From Herminiimonas sp. (GTDB taxonomy: Bacteria > Pseudomonadota > Gammaproteobacteria > Burkholderiales > Burkholderiaceae): a stretch of 5,249 nt of DNA. Every line of letters begins with the position of its first letter. The stretch's first letter is position 1. Positions 1 through 5,249 of the stretch are shown piece by piece. The stretch lies in NCBI GenBank assembly GCA_014377155.1, contig JACMQD010000062.1, forward strand, positions 1-5,249. The letters are read 5' to 3'. The notes below the pieces were generated by a model, which was not told the DNA's origin, did no database searches, and worked only from the letters and a program-made list of their open reading frames with translations. The position numbers were made by a program, and so were the translations under genes.

Positions 1-1488
1 ACCGTGCGTGCGCGCCTCGTCATCGATGCGCTGCGGCGCTACGTGTCGCGCATCGATCAACTCAAGGCAGTCGTATTTTGTGTGAGTGTGGCCCACGCCA
101 AATTCATGGCAACGTGTTTCGAGCAGGCAGGTCTGAAGGCAAGCAGCCTCACCGGCGCGAATTCCACGACAGAGCGCGACCGAGCAATTCGCGATTTGCG
201 CGCTGGCACGATCAAATTGATTTGTACCTGCGATCTATTCAATGAGGGCGTGGACATCCCTGAAATCAATACCCTGTTGCTGTTGAGACCGACACAAAGT
301 GCCGTGATTTTTCAGCAGCAGATCGGCCGCGGACTGCGCTTATCTGAGGGCAAGGATAGCTGCCTGGTTCTCGATTTCGTCGGGATGGTCGGCGACGGGT
401 TTCGGTTCGATACCCTGCTCCCAGCGATTACTGGCCAAACGCGTGCGCAGTTGAAGGACGCCATCGAAAACGGATTTGGCTTGCTGCCAACGGGATGCCA
501 CATCCAGTTTGATCGGGTCGCACGCGACCGCGTCCTGACAAGCCTGCGAAATGCGCTGCAACTCAACGCTGTCAGGTTAAGGCAGGAACTCGCGGCCTGG
601 GCCGCATTGCGCGAGGGGAAGCCGATCCGGTTAAAAGATTTCATACGGGACAATGACCTGACGCTAGCCGACCTGTATGCTAACCATCGCTCCTGGACCA
701 GCTACAAGCGCGATGTCGGACTTGCTGTTGCCGCACCGGGAAGCAGGGAGGGCGAACTTTCTCGCAGAATGGGGAGCTTGCTGCACGCAAATGATCCGGA
801 ATTCATCGGGTCGTGGGGAAAAGCATTTCTAACCGGTGAGGTGCATCAGGTTCGAATGCAGATGCTGGCCTATCAAGTGTTGCCGGATGCGGGTGAACTC
901 ATTACCCCGAATGGTTTTGTGCAGCTCATGCATGCGCATTCTGCTTTGCGTGATGAGATTCAGGAAATCGGTGAATGCCTGCAGGACGAGTCCATCGTAT
1001 TCTGGCAACCGCTACCAGAGGCCCCGGCCACATGGCCACTATCGCTGCACGCACGCTACGAGCGGCGCGAGATACAGGCGGCGATTGGCCACATTACCCC
1101 GACCGCGCGGCCTCAATTCAGGGAAGGGTGTTTGCCGCGCCCGGCAGAGCAGATCGAGCTCATGTTCGTCACTCTCGACAAACGTGAAGGATTTGGTGAG
1201 ACCGTGCAGTTTCATGACTATGCGATCAGCCCCAAACTGTTTCATTGGCAAACGCAGAACCGTGCAGGCCAAAACAACGCCACCGGCAAGCGGTATCTGG
1301 AGAGCAAAACGAATGGCTGGCGTTTCCAGCTCTTTGTCCGGGAAGATACGGATAGCGCTTTCATTGCGCTGGGCCCGGTCGAACTTGAAAGCTTCGAGGG
1401 CGATCGGCCGATTTCGATTGTCTGGCGATTGAAGGTGCCGATGCCTATTGAGATGTTCCGACGCTTCAGTGTTTTACGGGATAGCTAG
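1..1488 (+). CDS. SF2 helicase with C-terminal DUF3427-like domain, 5' partial
   Basis: This is the C-terminal part of a DEAD/DEAH-type superfamily 2 helicase. The frame is open to base 1, so the GTG at base 4 is an internal codon, not a start. Counting residues from base 4, helicase motif IV lies near 21-32 (KAVVFCVSVAHA), motif V near 79-86 (FNEGVDIP) and motif VI near 104-112 (QQQIGRGLR). A long middle region of about 280 residues follows. The end matches what I recall of DUF3427: FHW at 413-415, a WRFQLFVRE stretch near 439-447, and a conserved-looking GDRPISIVW near 468-476. From knowledge of the family, full-length members usually carry an N-terminal phospholipase D-like nuclease domain and the helicase ATPase motifs I-III; these would lie upstream. 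Such proteins act on nucleic acids and often sit in genomic islands, so a defence role is possible but is inference. The gene ends in TAG, 112 bases before the LRR gene. The family call is firm; the exact function is not known. Confidence 0.85.
   Translation, partial: TVRARLVIDALRRYVSRIDQLKAVVFCVSVAHAKFMATCFEQAGLKASSLTGANSTTERDRAIRDLRAGTIKLICTCDLFNEGVDIPEINTLLLLRPTQSAVIFQQQIGRGLRLSEGKDSCLVLDFVGMVGDGFRFDTLLPAITGQTRAQLKDAIENGFGLLPTGCHIQFDRVARDRVLTSLRNALQLNAVRLRQELAAWAALREGKPIRLKDFIRDNDLTLADLYANHRSWTSYKRDVGLAVAAPGSREGELSRRMGSLLHANDPEFIGSWGKAFLTGEVHQVRMQMLAYQVLPDAGELITPNGFVQLMHAHSALRDEIQEIGECLQDESIVFWQPLPEAPATWPLSLHARYERREIQAAIGHITPTARPQFREGCLPRPAEQIELMFVTLDKREGFGETVQFHDYAISPKLFHWQTQNRAGQNNATGKRYLESKTNGWRFQLFVREDTDSAFIALGPVELESFEGDRPISIVWRLKVPMPIEMFRRFSVLRDS
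1393..1416 (+). promoter_or_regulatory. Possible hrpII/PIP-like box (TTCG-N16-TTCG)
   Basis: TTCG occurs at 1393-1396 and again at 1413-1416 with exactly 16 bases between. This is the spacing of the hrpII box recognised by HrpB in Ralstonia and is close to the Xanthomonas PIP box, both of which drive type III effector genes. It ends 184 bases before the start of the effector-like LRR gene, on the same strand. Against it: it lies inside the helicase coding sequence, over codons for a conserved-looking GDRPISI stretch, and I see no good TANNNT -10 element about 30 bases downstream. It may be chance. Confidence 0.25.
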
Positions 1489-1570
1489 TAAGTCTATGAC
1501 CCGAGTACCGGTCGACGATTTTGGATTGATCGCAAACAATCCTGCACCGGCTAAACATTGCTAAGCTTTA

Positions 1571-1588
1571 CGGCATACCCGCGGCATA
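1571..1588 (+). repeat. Direct repeat CGGCATA, 11-base period, upstream of LRR gene
   Basis: CGGCATA is found at 1571-1577 and 1582-1588, an 11-base period or about one helical turn. The repeats end 12 bases before the ATG of the LRR gene, so they could be half-sites for a regulator or simply chance. The surrounding 112-base gap (1489-1600) shows no clear Shine-Dalgarno sequence, no convincing sigma-70 promoter and no strong terminator hairpin. Confidence 0.25.
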
Positions 1589-1600
1589 ACTGACCAAGCA

Positions 1601-2878
1601 ATGTCACTCTCTTTTATGACAACTGATTCGGTTACCCGAACAGGCCAATTAGACGTCTCAACGCAAAGCGGGACATTGAGTGAAAGTGCCATCATGCATC
1701 GTACGTCCAACGCAAATCATGCTAACCGTTCCAACCCGTTTAACGCCACCGATTGTGATCCCGCTCATCGAGGTCGCTCAGCGAATAGCGCGCAGTCTGC
1801 ATCACCACATTCCGCTACGGCGGTAGGCCCGCCTTTTTTCCGGAAACCGGGCTCTAGGGGGATCAGCGCGCTTTTTGGTTGCTGTTTTTCAGCACCTGCC
1901 GACAACCCAAAAACCAGGCACGCGGATTTAAAGCAAAAATTAACGTGTTGGGCAGAGAATGCGCCTCCAGAAGAACGGGCCAATCGTCTCTTGGCAGCAA
2001 CGCGCATCGAAATAGCTTCAAGAGAACAAGATCCGATTTTGTCACTGGAAGGTTTGCAGCTTTCGACGCTACCAAATTGCATAGCTAACCTGGCATTCGT
2101 TGAAAATCTTAACGTGCGTAGAAATCGGCTAGCCGAGTTACCTCAAACGTTACCAATCGCATTAAAAAATTTAAATGTGAGCTGTAATTCTCTTATTAGT
2201 TTGCCGCCTCTTCCTCAAACACTGATAAAACTAGAGGCGGCGCAAAACAAAATCACGAATTTGGGAAGGCTGCCGGAGAACTTGGCACATTTGGATGTGA
2301 ACCATAATGACCTGCAGGCGTTGCCGCAACTACCTGAATTTATTAGAAATTTAGATATCAGTAGTAATAAATTGCGACGGCTCCCCGCGACATTTGAAGC
2401 ATCCATGCGCGGAGGAAATTTAAACGTATCATTTAACCCCTGGCTGCCAGAGGAAATCGCTCGAATTGGACGTTTTCCATGTTTCATACACGTGGTTTTT
2501 ACTGATCGGCCAGCCTCCGCACCTCGACCTCCCCCTCCCCCTCCCCCGAGCCAGCCACCACCTGCTGATCGAGATAACGGCGCTTATGGCCCCCGCCAAT
2601 CGCCGCCGCCCGGCCAGCCTCGACCGCCCAGCCAACCGCAATCGCCGCAAAGCTACGCTAGATATTTTCTCCAAAAACTGTTTAATGTAGTTGAAAGGGT
2701 GATCAAGCTGATTTTTCCGCAATTTGAAAACTTCAGCCGTCCGAGTTTTCCAGACGCTACTCGTCCGAAACCTAAAGTGGAGCCGACGATTATTTACTGC
2801 GGCGACCCGGTTAAAATGCAACGGCGAAAAAAGAGGAGTGGGCATCCATCGTTCAAAATATGCGATCCAATGGATTAA
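1601..2878 (+). CDS. YopM/IpaH-type leucine-rich-repeat protein, candidate type III effector without NEL domain
   Basis: The encoded protein has 425 residues. Residues 1-75 are rich in Ser, Thr, Asn and Ala with no hydrophobic signal peptide, as in type III secretion signals. The segment around 117-140 (WAENAPPEERANR, then a helix) matches the helical cap before the LRRs of IpaH/SspH/YopM proteins. Six to seven short bacterial-type LRRs run from about 147 to 288, most with a 20-residue period and the pattern LxVxxNxLxxLPxLP. A Pro-rich linker (about 304-348) includes seven consecutive prolines. A hydrophobic, probably amphipathic helix (about 354-372) and a basic patch (RRKKR, 408-412) follow. 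The NEL ubiquitin-ligase domain that normally follows such LRRs is absent; only about 125 residues remain after the repeats. The start is uncertain: no clear Shine-Dalgarno sequence precedes ATG 1601, and ATG 1616 or ATG 1694 are alternatives. The 3' end is also questionable, because a slippery A AAA AAG at 2827-2833 could shift reading to a longer frame ending at 3066. The AT-rich composition suggests transfer. The LRR call is certain; the effector role is inferred. Confidence 0.85.
   Translation: MSLSFMTTDSVTRTGQLDVSTQSGTLSESAIMHRTSNANHANRSNPFNATDCDPAHRGRSANSAQSASPHSATAVGPPFFRKPGSRGISALFGCCFSAPADNPKTRHADLKQKLTCWAENAPPEERANRLLAATRIEIASREQDPILSLEGLQLSTLPNCIANLAFVENLNVRRNRLAELPQTLPIALKNLNVSCNSLISLPPLPQTLIKLEAAQNKITNLGRLPENLAHLDVNHNDLQALPQLPEFIRNLDISSNKLRRLPATFEASMRGGNLNVSFNPWLPEEIARIGRFPCFIHVVFTDRPASAPRPPPPPPPSQPPPADRDNGAYGPRQSPPPGQPRPPSQPQSPQSYARYFLQKLFNVVERVIKLIFPQFENFSRPSFPDATRPKPKVEPTIIYCGDPVKMQRRKKRSGHPSFKICDPMD
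2528..2547 (+). repeat. CCCCCT hexanucleotide tract encoding polyproline
   Basis: T residues at 2530, 2536 and 2542 break a C-only run into a hexamer repeated about three times. It encodes the seven-proline run of the LRR protein (residues 310-316). Each unit is six bases, so gain or loss of a unit would change the number of prolines by two without breaking the frame. Confidence 0.8.
2827..2833 (+). other. In-frame slippery heptamer A AAA AAG, possible -1 frameshift site
   Basis: In the LRR gene's frame the codons read cgA AAA AAG, the canonical bacterial -1 slippage heptamer known from dnaX and many insertion sequences. A -1 slip puts the next codon at 2833, in a frame that is open to the TAA at 3064-3066. 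This would replace the last 14 residues with 77 others and give a 488-residue protein. Without slippage the protein ends 45 bases later at 2878. Only a weak possible stem follows (ATCCAT 2844-2849 with ATGGAT 2870-2875, 20-base loop), and I see no strong upstream Shine-Dalgarno stimulator. The A6 run could equally be where one A was lost by mutation. Confidence 0.4.
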
Positions 2879-2880
2879 CG

Positions 2881-2888
2881 AAGGAGGT
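2881..2888 (+). promoter_or_regulatory. Strong Shine-Dalgarno AAGGAGGT before ATG 2896
   Basis: AAGGAGGT is a near-perfect complement to the 3' end of 16S rRNA. Its GGAGG core ends 8 bases before ATG 2896, and the site lies just after the LRR gene's TAA, so translation could restart here. In the shifted frame the same bases also encode Lys-Glu-Val, so the match could be incidental. Confidence 0.5.
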
Positions 2889-2895
2889 CATCGGG

Positions 2896-3066
2896 ATGTG
2901 GGTCGAGGACTTCGACGCTTATGTCAAGCATAGCAAGTTCGTCGGTATAACTTTCAACGCAAAGTACAAAGTATTAATTAATGGTGATGTAGAGTCGTCG
3001 ACTGTGCGGCGCGACTATGCAAACCTTCGTACTGCATTTAGCGCTAGTTTAAGAACGCCGCAGTAA
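2896..3066 (+). CDS. Small hypothetical protein (56 aa) or C-terminal extension of the LRR protein
   Basis: The frame starts at an ATG with a perfect Shine-Dalgarno sequence, 17 bases after the LRR stop, and ends in TAA. The product starts MWVEDFDAYVKHSKF, is soluble-looking, has mixed charge and shows no domain I recognise. The same frame is open upstream to base 2815. That upstream part (EEWASIVQNMRSNGLTKEV and so on) reads like a natural amphipathic helix, so the true product may be the tail of the LRR protein reached by a -1 frameshift or restored by one extra A at 2827-2832. The last few residues lie close to the insertion-sequence scar, so the natural C terminus may be lost. Three readings remain open: an independent coupled gene, a frameshift-expressed tail, or a broken effector end. 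Confidence 0.4.
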   Translation: MWVEDFDAYVKHSKFVGITFNAKYKVLINGDVESSTVRRDYANLRTAFSASLRTPQ

Positions 3067-3067
3067 C

Positions 3068-3187
3068 GGTCGAGTCGCGGAATCACTCGGCGACGCTGTG
3101 CATGCAGTGCTCTACGGTGCCGGCCACAACCTGCGCATGCTGATGAACAAAGTGAAATCAGGAACCCATAATCTGGTTGCCTGTTGA
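3068..3187 (+). pseudogene. IS5-like transposase, C-terminal remnant
   Basis: In this frame about 39 residues are open to a TGA at 3185-3187. They include GDAVHAVLYGAGHNLRMLM, the signature of the C-terminal end of IS5-superfamily DDE transposases (typically GDAxxAVLxxAGxNLRxLL). The frame closes with TAA at 3050-3052, and none of the catalytic DDE region is present, so the element is a scar. The stretch after the stop (about 3193-3212) might hold its right terminal repeat, but I find no left partner in the window. It adjoins the end of the LRR tail region and probably marks the edge of the acquired segment. The exact IS family is not certain. Confidence 0.75.
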
Positions 3188-3214
3188 TGCCCGGGATTCT
3201 TCAGGAGCGACCGG

Positions 3215-4606
3215 CTACATCAACTTCCCAAAATTCCCCATCGCCGCCATCGAATTAGCCCGTAACCGCGCCACCACCGCCTGCCGCTCCACATCTCCCT
3301 TGTCGAGCTCCGCAATCATCCTCCCGAAACTATCGAGCCGCGAGCTGCGCATCCACTGGCGCAGCGTCTTGTCCTGCGACCAGCGAAACTGGTTGAGCAT
3401 GCCCGCCTGCGTCGTGCGCGCATACCCGGCCAGGTCGTTCGGGAACGGCACGGGCAGGCAGAGCTGGTTCTTGTGCGCCTCGTCCGCGCCATGCACTTCG
3501 ATGTAGGCGGTCATGGCCGCGCTCAGGCTGACCAACGGCGCGCGCAGCAGCTGGATCAGAATCCGGTCGTCCTGGAAGACCGGCTGGCTGGCCCGGTAAT
3601 TGATGGCCGATGCGGTGCAGTCGATGTAGAGCGTGTCGGGGTCCATGGCGACCGTGCCTTGGTCCATGACCATGGCCTCGGCTTCGATGGCCTGCACCCG
3701 GCCCTTGCGGATCACGCGAGTGATCCTGCGCAGCAGTTCGACTTCGCCGGTGGAGATGGTCGCGTAGTGGAACATCGTCGGCGTCTGGCCGGGATCGATG
3801 CGCAGCATTTGTCCGAGCGCCTCGAGCCTCAGGAAGACGTCATCAATGGAGGCCGCCTCGGCGAACGCGGCCATCTTGTCGGCTTCACCGCCGATGCTGT
3901 CGTTGAAAAACTCAAGGCCCGGTTGCGTCTGCAGGCGATTCTGCAGCCACGCGTCGCGCGGCACCACCCACTGAATCGACTCTGCCGGCGCGCCGTTGCG
4001 CAGCAGCCAGACGCCGGCATCCATGGCGGTCTTGCCAGCGCCGAGGATGCAGAATCGACGCGGCGCCGACTGACCCGCGCGCTGCAGCCAGAGCTGCGGC
4101 AGCGCGTTCGGCGGGATCATGCGCACGCCCGGTGCCACCGTGAACTTCGGTGTGTGCGTCGCGGGGATGTTCGGCGAAAAATAGGTCGCGTCCACGGTCT
4201 TGCGGCGGACCGTGACGGTGGTCTGCTCGCCGGACAGAAGCGAGACGATGTGGCCATCACCACGGTAGTCGCTCATCGGGAAATAGCTGACCCGGCCGCT
4301 CGGCAGAAATTTCTGCTGCATCGCCTTGTCGAAATAGGTGTTGAGTTCGGCACCACCTGCGAGTTGGTACATGCCGCTGTTCGGACCGCTGTCATCCTTG
4401 CGAAGCTCGCCGAGCTCGAGCGAGTTGAGCCCGTAATATGCCGACGGCTGATGCAGGGTGACAAATGAATAGGCATCGTTCCAGTGACCGCCGGGCTTGT
4501 CGTGGCGATCGACGAGCGTGATGTGGGCATCGCACTCGTCGAGCAGCGTATCAGCGAATGCCATGCCGACCGCGCCACTGCCGATGATCAGGTAATCCGT
4601 TTGCAT
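3215..4606 (-). CDS. FMO-like FAD/NAD(P)-dependent oxidoreductase
   Basis: The encoded protein has 463 residues. A dinucleotide-binding Rossmann fold opens the protein (YLIIGSGAVG, GxGxxG at 9-14), with the acidic Asp33 at the end of strand 2 followed by KPGGHW (37-42). The pattern GGHWxxxYxxxxLHQPSxxY (39-58) resembles the GGxW...PSxxY region of flavin monooxygenases and Baeyer-Villiger enzymes. A second nucleotide site, CILGAGKTAMD (186-196), fits NAD(P)H binding, and DCTASA (329-334) resembles the late ATG-type flavin motif. The classic FMO fingerprint FxGxxxH is not seen, so substrate and reaction are unknown. There is no signal peptide, so it is probably cytoplasmic. I chose ATG 4606 because GGAGGAG sits 8 bases upstream; an in-frame TTG at 4630 would put that ribosome binding site inside the gene. 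It converges with the transposase remnant, the two stops being 27 bases apart. Its GC content is far higher than that of the LRR gene. The upstream gap to the toxin gene (4607-4748) shows no promoter I can defend. Confidence 0.85.
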   Translation of the reverse strand: MQTDYLIIGSGAVGMAFADTLLDECDAHITLVDRHDKPGGHWNDAYSFVTLHQPSAYYGLNSLELGELRKDDSGPNSGMYQLAGGAELNTYFDKAMQQKFLPSGRVSYFPMSDYRGDGHIVSLLSGEQTTVTVRRKTVDATYFSPNIPATHTPKFTVAPGVRMIPPNALPQLWLQRAGQSAPRRFCILGAGKTAMDAGVWLLRNGAPAESIQWVVPRDAWLQNRLQTQPGLEFFNDSIGGEADKMAAFAEAASIDDVFLRLEALGQMLRIDPGQTPTMFHYATISTGEVELLRRITRVIRKGRVQAIEAEAMVMDQGTVAMDPDTLYIDCTASAINYRASQPVFQDDRILIQLLRAPLVSLSAAMTAYIEVHGADEAHKNQLCLPVPFPNDLAGYARTTQAGMLNQFRWSQDKTLRQWMRSSRLDSFGRMIAELDKGDVERQAVVARLRANSMAAMGNFGKLM

Positions 4607-4614
4607 GGTTTTTT

Positions 4615-4621
4615 CTCCTCC
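4615..4621 (-). promoter_or_regulatory. Ribosome binding site GGAGGAG deciding the start of the oxidoreductase
   Basis: Read on the minus strand, GGAGGAG is followed by eight bases (AAAAAACC) and ATG. This ideal spacing fixes the start at 4606 and argues against the TTG 24 bases further upstream. Confidence 0.85.
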
Positions 4622-4748
4622 GCATACCAACTGTGGCAGTCGCTGGCTTCCTGCCCAGGCAACATGGATAACTTGTTGCGCGAAATAGCCTGATAACGCT
4701 CGACAAGCTGATCGGACACCTGCCGCGGATGGGTTGATTGCTCAGGTG

Positions 4749-5135
4749 TCAAACCAGCTGCACGGGACCGGGATACTGTGCCACGAGGGCATCGGCGCTC
4801 AATAACACGATGCCTTCGACCGTTGCTTGCGCGACGAGCAACCGATCGAACGGATCCTTGTGAAGCGGCGGTAGCGCGTCGACTGCCACCGCATGCGCGC
4901 TGGTGATGCTGAGTTCTTCGTAACCATTGTCGAGTAGACCGCGTCGCAACACCCGGGCGTTGACCTGGAAGTCGGCACGGCCCAGGCTATTCTTGATGGT
5001 AATTTCCCAAAGACTGGCTGCGCTGAAGGCCAGCATGTTTTCCGGATCGTCCAACAGATTGCGTGCCGCCGGTGACAGGCGCTCGGGGGTGCCAGCGGCC
5101 CACAGCAGCAGATGGGTGTCGAGCAAGAACTTCAC
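4749..5135 (-). CDS. vapC: VapC-family PIN-domain toxin (type II toxin-antitoxin)
   Basis: The encoded protein is a 128-residue PIN-domain ribonuclease, a usual VapC length. The metal-binding acidic residues expected of the fold are all visible: Asp6 in FLLDTHLLLW, Glu44 in AASLWEITIKN, Asp97 in KDPFDRLLVAQA (with Asp94 just before) and Asp115 in LLSAD. The toxin is therefore probably catalytically intact. VapC toxins cleave specific RNAs, often tRNA or rRNA, and are held inactive by their antitoxin; the target here cannot be read from sequence. The start is GTG at 5135, overlapping the antitoxin stop by four bases (GTGA), which implies translational coupling in a bicistronic operon. Such pairs are normally autorepressed by the antitoxin-toxin complex at a promoter that would lie upstream of this window. 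Confidence 0.93.
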   Translation of the reverse strand: MKFLLDTHLLLWAAGTPERLSPAARNLLDDPENMLAFSAASLWEITIKNSLGRADFQVNARVLRRGLLDNGYEELSITSAHAVAVDALPPLHKDPFDRLLVAQATVEGIVLLSADALVAQYPGPVQLV

Positions 5136-5249
5136 GATCCGCTGCCAAAGAGTGTTTCGATGGTGTCCGCCCCCATGCGATCGAAATCGTCCGGCACCTG
5201 TACGTGGCCGGCGAGAAAACCAAGTCGGCGTTGTTGGGTCGCCGCAGGT
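5132..5249 (-). CDS. Phd/YefM-type antitoxin, C-terminal part only
   Basis: The minus-strand frame is open from the window edge to TGA at 5132-5134, giving 38 residues. They contain RRLGFLAGHVQVPDDFDRMG and end in IETLFGSGS. The R(R)LGFLAG...VPDDFD...LF pattern is the typical C-terminal, toxin-binding tail of Phd/YefM-like antitoxins paired with VapC toxins of this kind. The N-terminal DNA-binding part and the promoter lie outside the window. The stop overlaps the toxin start as GTGA. Confidence 0.85.
   Translation of the reverse strand, partial: PAATQQRRLGFLAGHVQVPDDFDRMGADTIETLFGSGS

Noticed and set aside
836..1432. 198-codon plus-strand frame inside the helicase gene
   Set aside because: The product is rich in Arg, Ser and Cys with no motif, while the overlapping frame carries recognisable DUF3427 features.
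2528..2547. G-quadruplex on the minus strand over the CCCCCT tract
   Set aside because: There are three runs of five G but the fourth run has only two, so a stable three-layer intramolecular quadruplex is not supported from this stretch alone.
2798..2806. Cys-Gly-Asp (residues 400-402) resembling the CxD catalytic motif of NEL ubiquitin ligases
   Set aside because: The NEL motif sits within a large helical domain, and the region after the LRRs is too short and proline-rich to hold it. The match is three residues only.
2844..2875. Stem (ATCCAT/ATGGAT) as terminator or frameshift stimulator
   Set aside because: It has six mostly AT pairs with a 20-base loop and no U-tract. It is too weak to call a terminator, and it starts 10 bases after the heptamer, a little far for a stimulator.
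3473..4468. Long open frame (331 codons) on the plus strand
   Set aside because: It lies antisense to the oxidoreductase, which has clear FAD and NAD(P) motifs and a strong ribosome binding site. The plus-strand product is Arg/His/Asp-rich with no domain, as expected of a GC-rich antisense frame.
4607..4630. Upstream TTG start for the oxidoreductase
   Set aside because: It would place the GGAGGAG ribosome binding site within the coding sequence; ATG 4606 is ideally spaced and begins directly before the Rossmann fold.
4987..5223. 78-codon minus-strand frame overlapping the toxin-antitoxin junction
   Set aside because: It is out of frame with both the PIN toxin and the antitoxin tail, which are recognised by conserved motifs, and shows no motif of its own.

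Overview
The window looks like a piece of accessory genome from a high-GC proteobacterium. A Burkholderiales- or Xanthomonadales-like host is the best guess, from the GC-rich flanking genes, the VapBC-type module and a YopM/IpaH-style leucine-rich-repeat (LRR) protein. Nothing in the sequence fixes the genus.

Layout: (1) Bases 1-1488 (+) hold the C-terminal part of a superfamily 2 helicase ending in a DUF3427-like domain; the gene begins upstream of the window. (2) Bases 1601-2878 (+) encode a 425-residue LRR protein. It has a Ser/Thr/Asn-rich N terminus, a helical cap, six to seven YopM-like repeats, a polyproline linker and an unfamiliar C-terminal segment. It resembles a type III secretion effector but lacks the usual NEL ubiquitin-ligase domain. 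(3) An AT-rich tail follows. An open frame shifted by -1 continues to 3066 and can be read either as a continuation of the LRR protein, through an in-frame A AAA AAG slippery heptamer at 2827-2833, or as a separate 56-residue gene with a perfect Shine-Dalgarno sequence. (4) Bases 3068-3187 (+) are the C-terminal remnant of an IS5-like transposase. (5) Bases 3215-4606 (-) encode an FMO-like FAD/NAD(P) oxidoreductase with a strong ribosome binding site. (6) Bases 4749-5249 (-) hold a VapC-type PIN toxin and the end of its Phd/YefM-type antitoxin, overlapping by 4 nt.

The LRR segment is much more AT-rich than its flanks (19/60 G+C in bases 2161-2220 against 41/60 in bases 3661-3720). It also ends against an insertion-sequence scar, which suggests a horizontally acquired cargo gene. 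The genes do not form one pathway: the helicase and toxin-antitoxin pair are typical island genes, the LRR gene is a candidate effector, and the oxidoreductase is probably an unrelated metabolic gene read toward the IS scar. The most interesting point is the LRR gene's 3' end: programmed frameshift, recent one-base lesion, or two coupled genes.
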